A stretch of 27,545 nucleotides of DNA from an uncultured Collinsella sp. (GTDB lineage Bacteria > Actinomycetota > Coriobacteriia > Coriobacteriales > Coriobacteriaceae): NCBI GenBank assembly GCA_902465015.1, contig CABQLK010000027.1, positions 1-27,545 of the forward strand, written 5' to 3'. Both the position numbers and the translations under genes were made by a program. The notes under the pieces were generated by a model. That model did not search any database, was not told where the DNA came from, and saw only the letters and a list, made by a program, of their open reading frames with translations. Of this stretch, positions 1-5,550 are shown piece by piece (the stretch's first letter is position 1; each line of letters opens with the position of its first letter).

Positions 1-10
1 CGACACGCAT

Positions 11-49
11 AAAAAGCCTCCCATTTCTCATGTCCAAGAAATGGGAGGC
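11..49 (-). terminator. Rho-independent terminator-like hairpin, minus strand
   Basis: A perfect 13-bp stem (16-28 pairs with 37-49) with an 8-nt loop is followed, on the minus strand, by five T residues (complement of 11-15). There is no T run on the plus-strand side. The hairpin therefore fits a terminator for leftward transcription, yet no credible minus-strand gene lies to its right before 403. It may end a small RNA or be part of an intergenic repeat. Confidence 0.45.
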
Positions 50-54
50 AGTTC

Positions 55-91
55 ATGCCGGCAGCTGGGGACGTTCCTTATGTGCCGGCAT
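55..91. repeat. 9-bp inverted repeat next to the terminator-like hairpin
   Basis: ATGCCGGCA (55-63) and its exact complement (83-91) flank 19 nt that include GGGGACGTTCC. The word GGGGAC recurs at 95-100 and in several other gaps of this window. It looks like a dispersed intergenic palindrome rather than a gene-specific site. Confidence 0.45.
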
Positions 92-390
92 TCGGGGACA
101 CTCCTTGCGGGTTTGCGACCGATTTGTTCGTTTGCCGACGTACGGGTGTTCATTTGTCGACTTCTTGGGCTGTGGTCACCTGTTGTTTCTGTGGTGGCTA
201 CGGGCATCTGGCTCAAAAGAGCGGGTTGGCCGTCTATGTTTACCTGCGATTTTGTTGCGGCGCGCATATTCGGTCAAGTGTCCCGTCAAGTGTTTGGTCA
301 GCAGTTGGTTTGCAGCCGGAGGCCTATTTTGTCCGTGCTGACAGTGGCTGCCCACCCTCCTCGTAAGCTCAAATTGAGGTTCATCAGTTT
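92..390. other. Intergenic stretch with no convincing gene
   Basis: Several overlapping short open frames exist here on both strands, but none has a good ribosome binding site or a recognisable protein. Apart from the hairpins to its left and the Shine-Dalgarno site of the next gene at 391-398, I see no structured element. Confidence 0.4.
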
Positions 391-402
391 GAGGAGGATG
401 CC

Positions 403-1110
403 GTGACTGACCACGTTTTAGACCGAGCGCATCTGGCCGAAGCCGTCGGCAACGATATTGCCGACATGGCCCATTTTTGGATGCTGCGGAAGTTTCAGTT
501 TTTGGAGCCGGCGCGCGAGCAGTTTGAGATTATTGTCGACCCGTGGCTCAGCTATCGCACCGAGCCTTCCCAAAACGAAATCATGGCCTACAACATGGCG
601 TTTACCGATTGGCTGCTCTTCGAGCGCCCCTATCGCCATGGCAAGACGCTGCTCGAGCTGTATGTTGATGAGCCGCCGGCATCGCTTTCGCCTGCCTCGC
701 TTAAGCGGCTCGAGCAGGTGCGCGACACACAGTATTTCTCGCGCTTTGGCATTTTGGACAAGGATCCTGCGAACGGCATGGTTGCGCTGAAGGATACGCG
801 CGCCGACCTTCGCTTTGATGTCTACGACCCGCATATCGTGCAAAAGGAGCATTGGAGCGACGGTGCGATTGCGGTGCGCCTCGCCTGCGTCGACGATGTC
901 TGGCTGACGGCGGGGCAGCTCTACCTCTACGACATAGCGCGCTTGAGCGATACGGCGATCGACGGGCCTGGCGCTGTCCATCCGGAAGACCTGGAAGATG
1001 GCTTCGACACCTCGCGTATCAGCTTCTTTTTGCGCCTGGTCCGCGACATCATGGGCGCCCAGGGGCGCTACGTAAAGTCCCTCAACATCTACGAGCAGGA
1101 GCGGGAGTAG
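403..1110 (+). CDS. Hypothetical protein, 235 aa
   Basis: Function not recognised. The start is GTG 403, preceded by GAGGAGGA (391-398); the ATG at 398 is out of frame and meets a stop at once. The protein is acidic, soluble in appearance, with no signal peptide or membrane segment. It is rich in aromatic residues, with stretches such as AYNMAFTDWLLFERP and HGKTLLELYVDEPP. These vaguely resemble uncharacterised proteins that carry SEC-C zinc motifs elsewhere, but no cysteine motif is present here and I do not press the comparison. The C-terminal half alternates predicted strands and helices and ends in a helix (RLVRDIMGAQGRYVKSL). The gene stands alone: the left neighbour is outside the window and an inverted-repeat pair follows 36 bp after the stop. 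Confidence 0.8.
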   Translation: MTDHVLDRAHLAEAVGNDIADMAHFWMLRKFQFLEPAREQFEIIVDPWLSYRTEPSQNEIMAYNMAFTDWLLFERPYRHGKTLLELYVDEPPASLSPASLKRLEQVRDTQYFSRFGILDKDPANGMVALKDTRADLRFDVYDPHIVQKEHWSDGAIAVRLACVDDVWLTAGQLYLYDIARLSDTAIDGPGAVHPEDLEDGFDTSRISFFLRLVRDIMGAQGRYVKSLNIYEQERE

Positions 1111-1146
1111 GGGATGTGACTGGTGTCGCCCTGCTGCCCTGACTTT

Positions 1147-1203
1147 GTCTCAATCTGTAACGTTTGGCGGCTGTTTGGGCCCGTAACTGTTACAGATTGA
1201 GAC
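1147..1203. repeat. 57-bp inverted-repeat unit 1 (15-27-15)
   Basis: Arms GTCTCAATCTGTAAC (1147-1161) and its perfect complement (1189-1203) enclose 27 nt. It is the first of seven units in the window with the same geometry. Unit 2 begins 80 bp after the start of this one. Confidence 0.9.
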
Positions 1204-1226
1204 GGAAGGTTGGCGGCTGCCGAAAG

Positions 1227-1283
1227 ATCTTGTTCTGTAACAACTAGAGGCTCAAAGACTGTCTTCCTGTTACAGATCAAGAC
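1227..1283. repeat. 57-bp inverted-repeat unit 2 (15-27-15)
   Basis: Left arm 1227-1241 differs at two positions from the complement of the right arm GTTACAGATCAAGAC (1269-1283). The central 27 nt begin AACTAGA, close to the ATCTAGA seen after the left arm in other units. It ends 20 bp before the start codon of the nuclease-domain gene, so it may overlap that gene's promoter. Confidence 0.85.
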
Positions 1284-1303
1284 ATTTGTCAGCGGAGGCA
1301 ACG

Positions 1304-2380
1304 GTGACGATGGTCCATTTGTCTGACGTGGTGGTGATGAAAGTGTCTAATACCGTTCTCAAACACAAGCATGCAGCACGCAACACCTTGGCGCGGAATA
1401 GGATGCTTGCCAGGCTCACGGAGGCGGCTGAACAAGACGTGCTGCTCGCAACGCATGACAATGCCGAGCTCATGTGGCTGCGGCGTCATGTGGGAACCGA
1501 TGATATCGCGGAGCCCGAGCCGTATTTGTTCTGCTTTCAACATGATTGGGATGTACTGACGCCGGCGGAGCGAGCACTGCGTACCATCAAAGGGCTTACA
1601 GAGTTTCATCCCGATTGGGCGTTTTGGGGCTATGACGCGGCACTTTTGTGGGGTCTGGAGGTGCCGAACGATCTGCTCGGGCCGCGTTTTCTTGTTAAGA
1701 CGGGTTGTTCGGTGACGTTGAGCAGCGGGTGCAGGTTGTTGCGTCCGCAGGCGGCGGGTGCACTTGAACAAGTCGATGGCGTGCGGGTGACGTCGTTTTG
1801 GCGCACGGTGGAGGATTGCTTGCTGCGTGCGCCGTTCTCCTACGGGTTGGCGATTGCCGATTCTGCACTGCGGGCGAAAGGCGTATCACGTTGGGATTTG
1901 TTCGAGCGCCTCCGTGCCGATTGCGAGGGCAGGCGAGGGTATCGCAGAGCTCAGGTGATTGCGTCGCATGCGGACGGGCTGTCCGAAAACGGCGGCGAGT
2001 CTCGGTTTCGAGCGTTCTTTATTGCATACGGCTTTCCGGTTCCGGAGTTGCAGGTGGAGTTTCGCGATCCGCTCGATTCGAGCCAGGTGTTTCGGGTCGA
2101 TTATTTCTGGAGGCTCGAGGACGGGACATGTGTCATCGGCGAGCTCGACGGAAAGGGGAAGTATGCCTTGCAGAACGGCGAGGGTCGGGAGTCGGTCGAC
2201 CCGTTCGTGGCAGAGCGTCAGCGTGAATCTCATCTGACAATGCTCGGGCACAAGGTGCTTCGGTTCACGTTTGATGAACTCAAGAACCCGGGGAAGTTGG
2301 TTGAAAAGATGAGGCTGGCGGGTATTCCGCGACGGCCCGATTTGGCTGAGGAGTGGAGACGTCAGTGGTATGGGCGCTAA
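1304..2380 (+). CDS. AbiEi-like protein with C-terminal PD-(D/E)XK (DUF559/Vsr-like) nuclease domain
   Basis: The frame is open from a TTG at 1286, but GGAGG (1294-1298) lies 5 nt before GTG 1304, giving 358 aa; ATG 1310, 11 nt from GGAGG, is the alternative. The N-terminal half, with LTPAERALR and a following AALLWGLEVP stretch, resembles actinobacterial proteins annotated as type IV toxin-antitoxin AbiEi-like. The C-terminal 130 residues carry a PD-(D/E)XK-type core: E232, D266 (VDYFW), E280-x-D282-G-K284 (GELDGKGKY) and LGHKVLRFT, as in DUF559/Vsr-like nucleases. All catalytic positions appear intact. No partner toxin is adjacent. The gene is bracketed by two repeat pairs, 1147-1283 and 2389-2526. 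The nuclease fold is a motif call; any role in repeat binding, defence or element maintenance is inference. Confidence 0.82.
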   Translation: MTMVHLSDVVVMKVSNTVLKHKHAARNTLARNRMLARLTEAAEQDVLLATHDNAELMWLRRHVGTDDIAEPEPYLFCFQHDWDVLTPAERALRTIKGLTEFHPDWAFWGYDAALLWGLEVPNDLLGPRFLVKTGCSVTLSSGCRLLRPQAAGALEQVDGVRVTSFWRTVEDCLLRAPFSYGLAIADSALRAKGVSRWDLFERLRADCEGRRGYRRAQVIASHADGLSENGGESRFRAFFIAYGFPVPELQVEFRDPLDSSQVFRVDYFWRLEDGTCVIGELDGKGKYALQNGEGRESVDPFVAERQRESHLTMLGHKVLRFTFDELKNPGKLVEKMRLAGIPRRPDLAEEWRRQWYGR

Positions 2381-2388
2381 GAGGTTTT

Positions 2389-2445
2389 GTCTCGATCTGT
2401 AACGTTTAGAAGTTGTTTGAGTTCGTAATTGTTACAGATCGAGAC
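2389..2445. repeat. 57-bp inverted-repeat unit 3 (15-27-15)
   Basis: GTCTCGATCTGTAAC (2389-2403) and its perfect complement (2431-2445) enclose 27 nt. It begins 8 bp after the stop codon of the nuclease-domain gene. Unit 4 starts 81 bp downstream. Confidence 0.9.
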
Positions 2446-2469
2446 AAACCGGTGAAACGTCGACCGAAT

Positions 2470-2526
2470 GTCTCGATCTGTAACATCAGGGGGCCCAATA
2501 ACCCTGTACCTGTTACAGATCGAGAC
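2470..2526. repeat. 57-bp inverted-repeat unit 4 (15-27-15)
   Basis: The same perfect 15-bp arms as unit 3, at 2470-2484 and 2512-2526, with an unrelated 27-nt centre. A 24-nt gap separates it from unit 3. Confidence 0.9.
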
Positions 2527-2607
2527 ATTTCCCTGTTGTCGCTGGGGTGGGACTGCAACGTATTCCGTCCCCCACATCCCCTCTTCCCTCCGTTAACCGA
2601 TGCGTCT

Positions 2608-2668
2608 GCAGTAATCCAACGGGACTAGGTGATAATGGACAAATGTTCAAGTTAATCGTGAGGGAGGA
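2608..2668 (+). promoter_or_regulatory. Possible promoter and leader of the amidohydrolase gene
   Basis: GATAAT (2631-2636) is a one-mismatch -10 hexamer, placed about 25 nt before the AGGGAGG ribosome binding site (2661-2667). No good -35 hexamer is visible at the right distance, so the call is weak. The rest of the gap from 2527 to 2607 shows no other feature. Confidence 0.25.
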
Positions 2669-2675
2669 ACTCGAT

Positions 2676-4046
2676 ATGGCGACTGCCGATCGTCCCACGT
2701 TGTTTATCAATGCGACCGTCCTGGATGGCTCGGAGCATATGGAGCCGCAGCCCGATATGGCCGTGGCCGTTGAGCGCGGTGTCATCACCTGGATGGGACC
2801 GAGCGCTGTGGCCCAAGCTCCAGCGGGTGCCGAGGTTATCGACCTGGCAGGGGCGTATCTCATGCCAGGCCTCATCAATATGCATGTGCATCTGTGCGGT
2901 TCGGGCAAGCCGGTTTCGGCGGGCGATGCGGGCGCGCTGATGAAAAAGCTCGATAATCCCGTGGGGCGCGCCATCGTGCGCTACATTCTTAAGGGCAGTG
3001 CTCAGCAGCAGCTGGCAAGTGGCGTGACCACGGTGCGCGGTGCGGGGGACCCGCTGTTTGCCGATCTTGCCGTGCGCGATGCTATCGATGCCGGCAAGTA
3101 TCAGGGTCCGCGCCTGGTGGCGCCGGGAACGGGCGTCACGGTGCCGGGCGGCCATGGTGCGGGCTTGTTCGCCCAGGTGGCCAACAGTCCCGCCGAAGCG
3201 GCCGAGCAGGTGCGCGACCTGTATGCTCGCGGTGCCGACGTCATTAAACTGTTCGTAACGGGCGGCGTGTTCGACGCGACTGAGGTGGGCGAGCCGGGCG
3301 TGCTGCGCATGCCGGTCGATGTCGCCGCGGCGGCGTGCAAGGCGGCGCACGAGGTTGGCCTTCCGGTTATGGCCCATGTCGAGAGCACCGAAGGCGTGAA
3401 GGCCGCGCTTCAGGCCGGCGTCGATACGATCGAGCACGGCGCTCCGTTGACGCCCGAGATCATGGAACTGTACCGTGGCGCCGCGGGTACGCAGCTCGAG
3501 GGGCGTGCGCCGAGTGTGACCTGCACTATCAGCCCGGCACTGCCGTTTGTATTGCTCGACCCGGAAAAGACCCATTCGACCGATACGCAAAAGAAGAACG
3601 GCGACATCGTATGCTCGGGCATCATCGAGAGCGCCCGTGCCGCACTGGAAGCTGGCGTTAAGGTGGGCCTTGGCACAGATTCGAGCTGCCCGTTCGTGAC
3701 GCAGTACGACATGTGGCGTGAGGTGGCCTATTTTGCCAAGTATGTCGGCGTGAGCAACGCCTTCGCGCTGCATACGGCTACGCAAGTCAATGCTGAGCTG
3801 CTGGGGCTGGGCGGCGAGACCGGCACGATTGAGTGCGGCAAGGCTGCCGATATCTTGGTGACGCGCGAGAACCCGCTCGATGACCTGTGCGCTCTGCGTG
3901 AGCCGATGCACGTGATGTGTCGCGGCGGTCTGGTACGCAAGCTCAAGGTGAAGCGTATTCCCGAGGTGGACGCCGAGCTCGACGCGATTATGGCCATGCC
4001 TGCCGAAGCACTGGCTGAGGAGCTGGCCCGCGATGGCGTGGCGTAA
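2676..4046 (+). CDS. Amidohydrolase family metalloenzyme, 456 aa
   Basis: A cytoplasmic metal-dependent hydrolase of the amidohydrolase superfamily, closest in pattern to the imidazolonepropionase/prolidase-like branch that cleaves C-N bonds in small amides or dipeptides. The substrate cannot be read from sequence. Visible metal ligands are H70 and H72 (NMHVHL), K191 (VIKLFVTGG, the likely carboxylated lysine), H234 (MAHVES), H254 (IEHGAP) and D335 (GLGTDSS), the complete set for a binuclear site. Strands at both ends form the usual composite beta-sandwich, ending in GKAADILV. ATG 2676 is chosen because AGGGAGG lies 8 nt upstream; the frame is open further left to 2547 but would run back towards the repeat unit. 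Length is normal for the family. It stands alone, with a repeat pair upstream and a shared terminator downstream. Confidence 0.92.
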   Translation: MATADRPTLFINATVLDGSEHMEPQPDMAVAVERGVITWMGPSAVAQAPAGAEVIDLAGAYLMPGLINMHVHLCGSGKPVSAGDAGALMKKLDNPVGRAIVRYILKGSAQQQLASGVTTVRGAGDPLFADLAVRDAIDAGKYQGPRLVAPGTGVTVPGGHGAGLFAQVANSPAEAAEQVRDLYARGADVIKLFVTGGVFDATEVGEPGVLRMPVDVAAAACKAAHEVGLPVMAHVESTEGVKAALQAGVDTIEHGAPLTPEIMELYRGAAGTQLEGRAPSVTCTISPALPFVLLDPEKTHSTDTQKKNGDIVCSGIIESARAALEAGVKVGLGTDSSCPFVTQYDMWREVAYFAKYVGVSNAFALHTATQVNAELLGLGGETGTIECGKAADILVTRENPLDDLCALREPMHVMCRGGLVRKLKVKRIPEVDAELDAIMAMPAEALAEELARDGVA

Positions 4047-4065
4047 GCGCGCGATATGGCGATGC

Positions 4066-4087
4066 GACAAAGGGACAGTCCTTTTGT
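4066..4087. repeat. Near-perfect palindrome, GGGACAGTCC type
   Basis: GACAAAGGGAC (4066-4076) pairs with 4078-4087/8 with a single mismatch and almost no loop. The core GGACAGTCC-like word also occurs at 4683-4692 and 4720-4729. It is probably a member of a dispersed intergenic palindrome family rather than a terminator, because the stronger hairpin with T runs follows directly. Confidence 0.5.
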
Positions 4088-4096
4088 CATAATCAG

Positions 4097-4133
4097 AAAA
4101 AGCCGAGGTCCCAGTGCGAGGCCTCGGCTTTTA
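4097..4133. terminator. Bidirectional Rho-independent terminator
   Basis: An A run and AGCCGAGG (4097-4108) pair with CCTCGGCT and a T run (4122-4133). The hairpin has T tracts in both directions and lies between two convergent genes, the amidohydrolase (plus) and the zinc-ribbon membrane protein (minus). It should end both transcripts. Confidence 0.85.
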
Positions 4134-4153
4134 TTTGCCCCATGGTATGGCGG

Positions 4154-4627
4154 CTAGGAGCGCGTCTCCATCTTGGCATGGCACTTGGGGCAGGTGACGC
4201 GGATCTTGCCTTTGCCCTTGGGAACGGAGAGCATCTGGCCGCAGTTGGGGCACTTGAGATAGGCCGTGGTCTTGCGGCCCTTCCACATCTTCTTGGCTGT
4301 GCGCTTGGCACGTTCAAAGTCTTCCTTGCTAGTACCGGCTGCGCGCGAGGCGTTGGCCGCTGCAGCTCCGCCGCCCAAGCTAGCTACAAACTTGCCCAAG
4401 CCGGGTACGTTTGCAGTCGCGGCGACAAAGGCCTCGTTCTCCTTGTGACGTGCGTCGATATTTTTGGACAGGCCGCGCAGCACGCCAATCACGATTACGG
4501 CGATGGCAATCCAGCTGAGCCACTGGATGCGGGCTATCGATCCGATCATCGCGATGACGATGCCGGCAAAACCCATCACGATGGTGAGTTCATCGGCACC
4601 ATTGCGACCCTTCATAAAGTCATTCAT
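4154..4627 (-). CDS. Small membrane protein with C-terminal zinc ribbon, 157 aa
   Basis: No specific function recognised. Residues 13-31 and 35-52 form two hydrophobic segments with a short turn, so both ends should face the same side. A helical linker with an alanine/glycine-rich stretch (around 84-97) leads to a basic region and a C-terminal zinc ribbon with C126-x2-C129 and C146-x2-C149. The start at 4627 is preceded on the minus strand by GAAAGG about 8 nt upstream; an in-frame ATG 30 bp further upstream has no better site. The gene is monocistronic, convergent with the amidohydrolase and separated from csoR by a GGGGACAGGT palindrome. Zinc ribbons joined to membrane helices recur in the locus after 11694, but nothing ties this gene to it. 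Confidence 0.85.
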   Translation of the reverse strand: MNDFMKGRNGADELTIVMGFAGIVIAMIGSIARIQWLSWIAIAVIVIGVLRGLSKNIDARHKENEAFVAATANVPGLGKFVASLGGGAAAANASRAAGTSKEDFERAKRTAKKMWKGRKTTAYLKCPNCGQMLSVPKGKGKIRVTCPKCHAKMETRS

Positions 4628-4682
4628 GCAAATTGCCTTTCGTTCGATATGCTGCACGCCTTTATACCCGATTTAGAGCAAG

Positions 4683-4729
4683 GGGGACAGGTTAATCTGC
4701 ACCAATGTGGTGCAAACATACCTGTCCCC
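4683..4729. repeat. Nested inverted repeat (GGGGACAGGT outer, GCACCA inner)
   Basis: Outer arms GGGGACAGGT (4683-4692) and ACCTGTCCCC (4720-4729) are perfect. Inside them GCACCA (4699-4704) and TGGTGC (4708-4713) form a second perfect hairpin with a 3-nt loop. No T run follows on either strand, so it is not a typical terminator. GTGCAAA and TTTGTCCCC recur just to the right (about 4743-4762), suggesting a decayed second copy. Confidence 0.7.
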
Positions 4730-4773
4730 GGAATACCAAGACGGTGCAAAGAAGTTTGTCCCCAATGCCCCAA

Positions 4774-5046
4774 TTACTTGGAGAGCTTGTCGACGACGCG
4801 TTCGATTTCGGCGAGCTTGGCGGCTTTGAGGTCTTCGTCGCCCGATTCGATTGCCGAAGTCACGCAGCCCTCGATATGCGCCTTGAGCACGTCGGCGTTG
4901 ATGCGCGCGAGGAGCGCCTGCGTGGCCATGAGCTGCGTGGAAATATCGACGCAATAGCGGTCCTCATCGACCATCCGCAAGATGCCGTCAATCTGGCCGC
5001 GTGCCGTCTTGAGCATGCGGGTCACCGATTTGTGGTCTGCCATCAT
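4774..5046 (-). CDS. csoR: CsoR-family copper-sensing transcriptional repressor
   Basis: A 90-residue all-helical DNA-binding repressor of the CsoR/DUF156 family, which leaves its operator when Cu(I) binds. The three Cu ligands of the family are present: C32 (EDRYCVDI), then H57 and C61 (KAHIEGC). The N-terminal RMLKTARGQIDGILRMV helix is typical. Two tandem ATG codons occur; the first (5046) has GAGG 7 nt upstream on the minus strand, the second 10 nt. The open frame reaches further upstream into a palindrome and was not used. It is the last gene after copA and copZ and probably shares their transcript, though a palindrome separates it from copZ. The likely operator is at 7954-7966, so the repressor should control its own operon. 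Confidence 0.93.
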   Translation of the reverse strand: MMADHKSVTRMLKTARGQIDGILRMVDEDRYCVDISTQLMATQALLARINADVLKAHIEGCVTSAIESGDEDLKAAKLAEIERVVDKLSK

Positions 5047-5088
5047 GGCGGGTCCTCGTTTCTGGTCGATCTTCCGGATGCCCCCGTC

Positions 5089-5155
5089 AGTTGCGGTGAA
5101 ATACGGACTGTTTAAAGGCCTAGGGCGGCTCAACAGTCCGTATTTCACCGCAACT
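5089..5155. repeat. Perfect 24-bp inverted repeat between copZ and csoR
   Basis: The arms 5089-5112 and 5132-5155 are exact complements over 24 bp around a 19-nt loop that itself contains AGGCCT. The arms contain GGTGAAATACGGACTG. There is no T run beyond either arm. Such long perfect arms suggest a recently acquired mobile palindrome (MITE or REP-like). In the operon transcript it would form a very stable hairpin between the chaperone and repressor genes. Confidence 0.85.
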
Positions 5156-5181
5156 TCTGAGGATTCAGTAGGCGGCGTCTG

Positions 5182-5403
5182 CTACGCGGCGGTCACGGAT
5201 AGGGCGTGGAACTTCTCGCCGGCGGCCTCGACGGCGGCGGCGAGCTGCTCGGCGGTCACGGTGTCGGCGCACTCCACCTGGACAGTCTGGGTCTCGTGAT
5301 CGGCGTCGGCGTCGGTCACGCCGGCCACGTTGAGCAGCGCCGTCTCGACGGTGGCATCGCAGTGGCCGCACATAAGGCCGGAAGTCTTGATCGTGTAACG
5401 CAT
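5182..5403 (-). CDS. copZ: CopZ-like copper chaperone (HMA domain), 73 aa
   Basis: A single heavy-metal-associated domain that carries Cu(I) in the cytoplasm and passes it to the exporter and possibly the repressor. The metal site is M11-C12-G-H-C15 in SGLMCGHCDATVETAL, followed by the usual beta-alpha-beta pattern with VQVECADTVTAEQLAAAVEAAG. The start at 5403 has AGAGGAA 6 nt upstream on the minus strand; an upstream in-frame ATG at 5457 would run through a hairpin region and lacks a site. The gene lies between copA and csoR, all read leftward. A histidine inside the CxxC loop, instead of the more common alanine or serine, is a small oddity also seen in some chaperones. Confidence 0.9.
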   Translation of the reverse strand: MRYTIKTSGLMCGHCDATVETALLNVAGVTDADADHETQTVQVECADTVTAEQLAAAVEAAGEKFHALSVTAA

Positions 5404-5428
5404 GGGTATTCCTCTCTGTTGTGTCGGC

Positions 5429-5522
5429 TTTCCCAGGCACCCGACCTTGACCTTCAAACCGTCGCTCGCGTACCAAAGTACGCGTCGCTCCTCTTTCAGG
5501 TCAATCTCGGGTACCTGGAAAA
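5429..5522. repeat. Large imperfect inverted repeat between copA and copZ
   Basis: Arms 5429-5453 and 5498-5522 match as complements at about 21 of 25 positions, enclosing 44 nt. The centre holds a perfect hairpin, CGCGTAC (5467-5473), CAAA loop, GTACGCG (5478-5484). The element fills most of the 147-bp gap after the copA stop. It could be an mRNA processing or stability element, or another mobile palindrome. Confidence 0.65.
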
Positions 5523-5550
5523 CCCGTTCTAAATGAACGTAATAGTGATC

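Noticed and set aside
30..406. Several overlapping 100-120 codon frames in the left gap
   Set aside because: They overlap in different frames, lack ribosome binding sites, have high Cys/Arg/Trp composition typical of non-coding DNA, and cross the hairpins.
1147..2526. Classical CRISPR array
   Set aside because: The 15-bp repeats alternate in orientation, spacing alternates between 27 and 23/24 nt, the clusters are split by genes, and no cas gene is present.
2413..2628. Short plus-strand frame running through repeat units 3 and 4
   Set aside because: Its product is mostly translated repeat sequence with no ribosome binding site.
2547..2675. N-terminal extension of the amidohydrolase by 43 residues
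   Set aside because: The frame is open, but the strong AGGGAGG site 8 nt before ATG 2676 and the normal family N-terminus support the shorter protein.
2652..4070. Long minus-strand open frame opposite the amidohydrolase
   Set aside because: The plus strand encodes a complete metal-site amidohydrolase. The antisense frame is a by-product of GC-rich third positions and has no recognisable motif.
4683..4729. Terminator of the csoR operon
   Set aside because: The nested stem is strong, but no T run follows on the minus strand. It fits the dispersed palindrome family better.
5206..5532. Plus-strand frame opposite copZ
   Set aside because: The minus strand carries the HMA domain with MCGHC. The plus frame is a Gly/Val/Leu-rich shadow crossing the palindrome.
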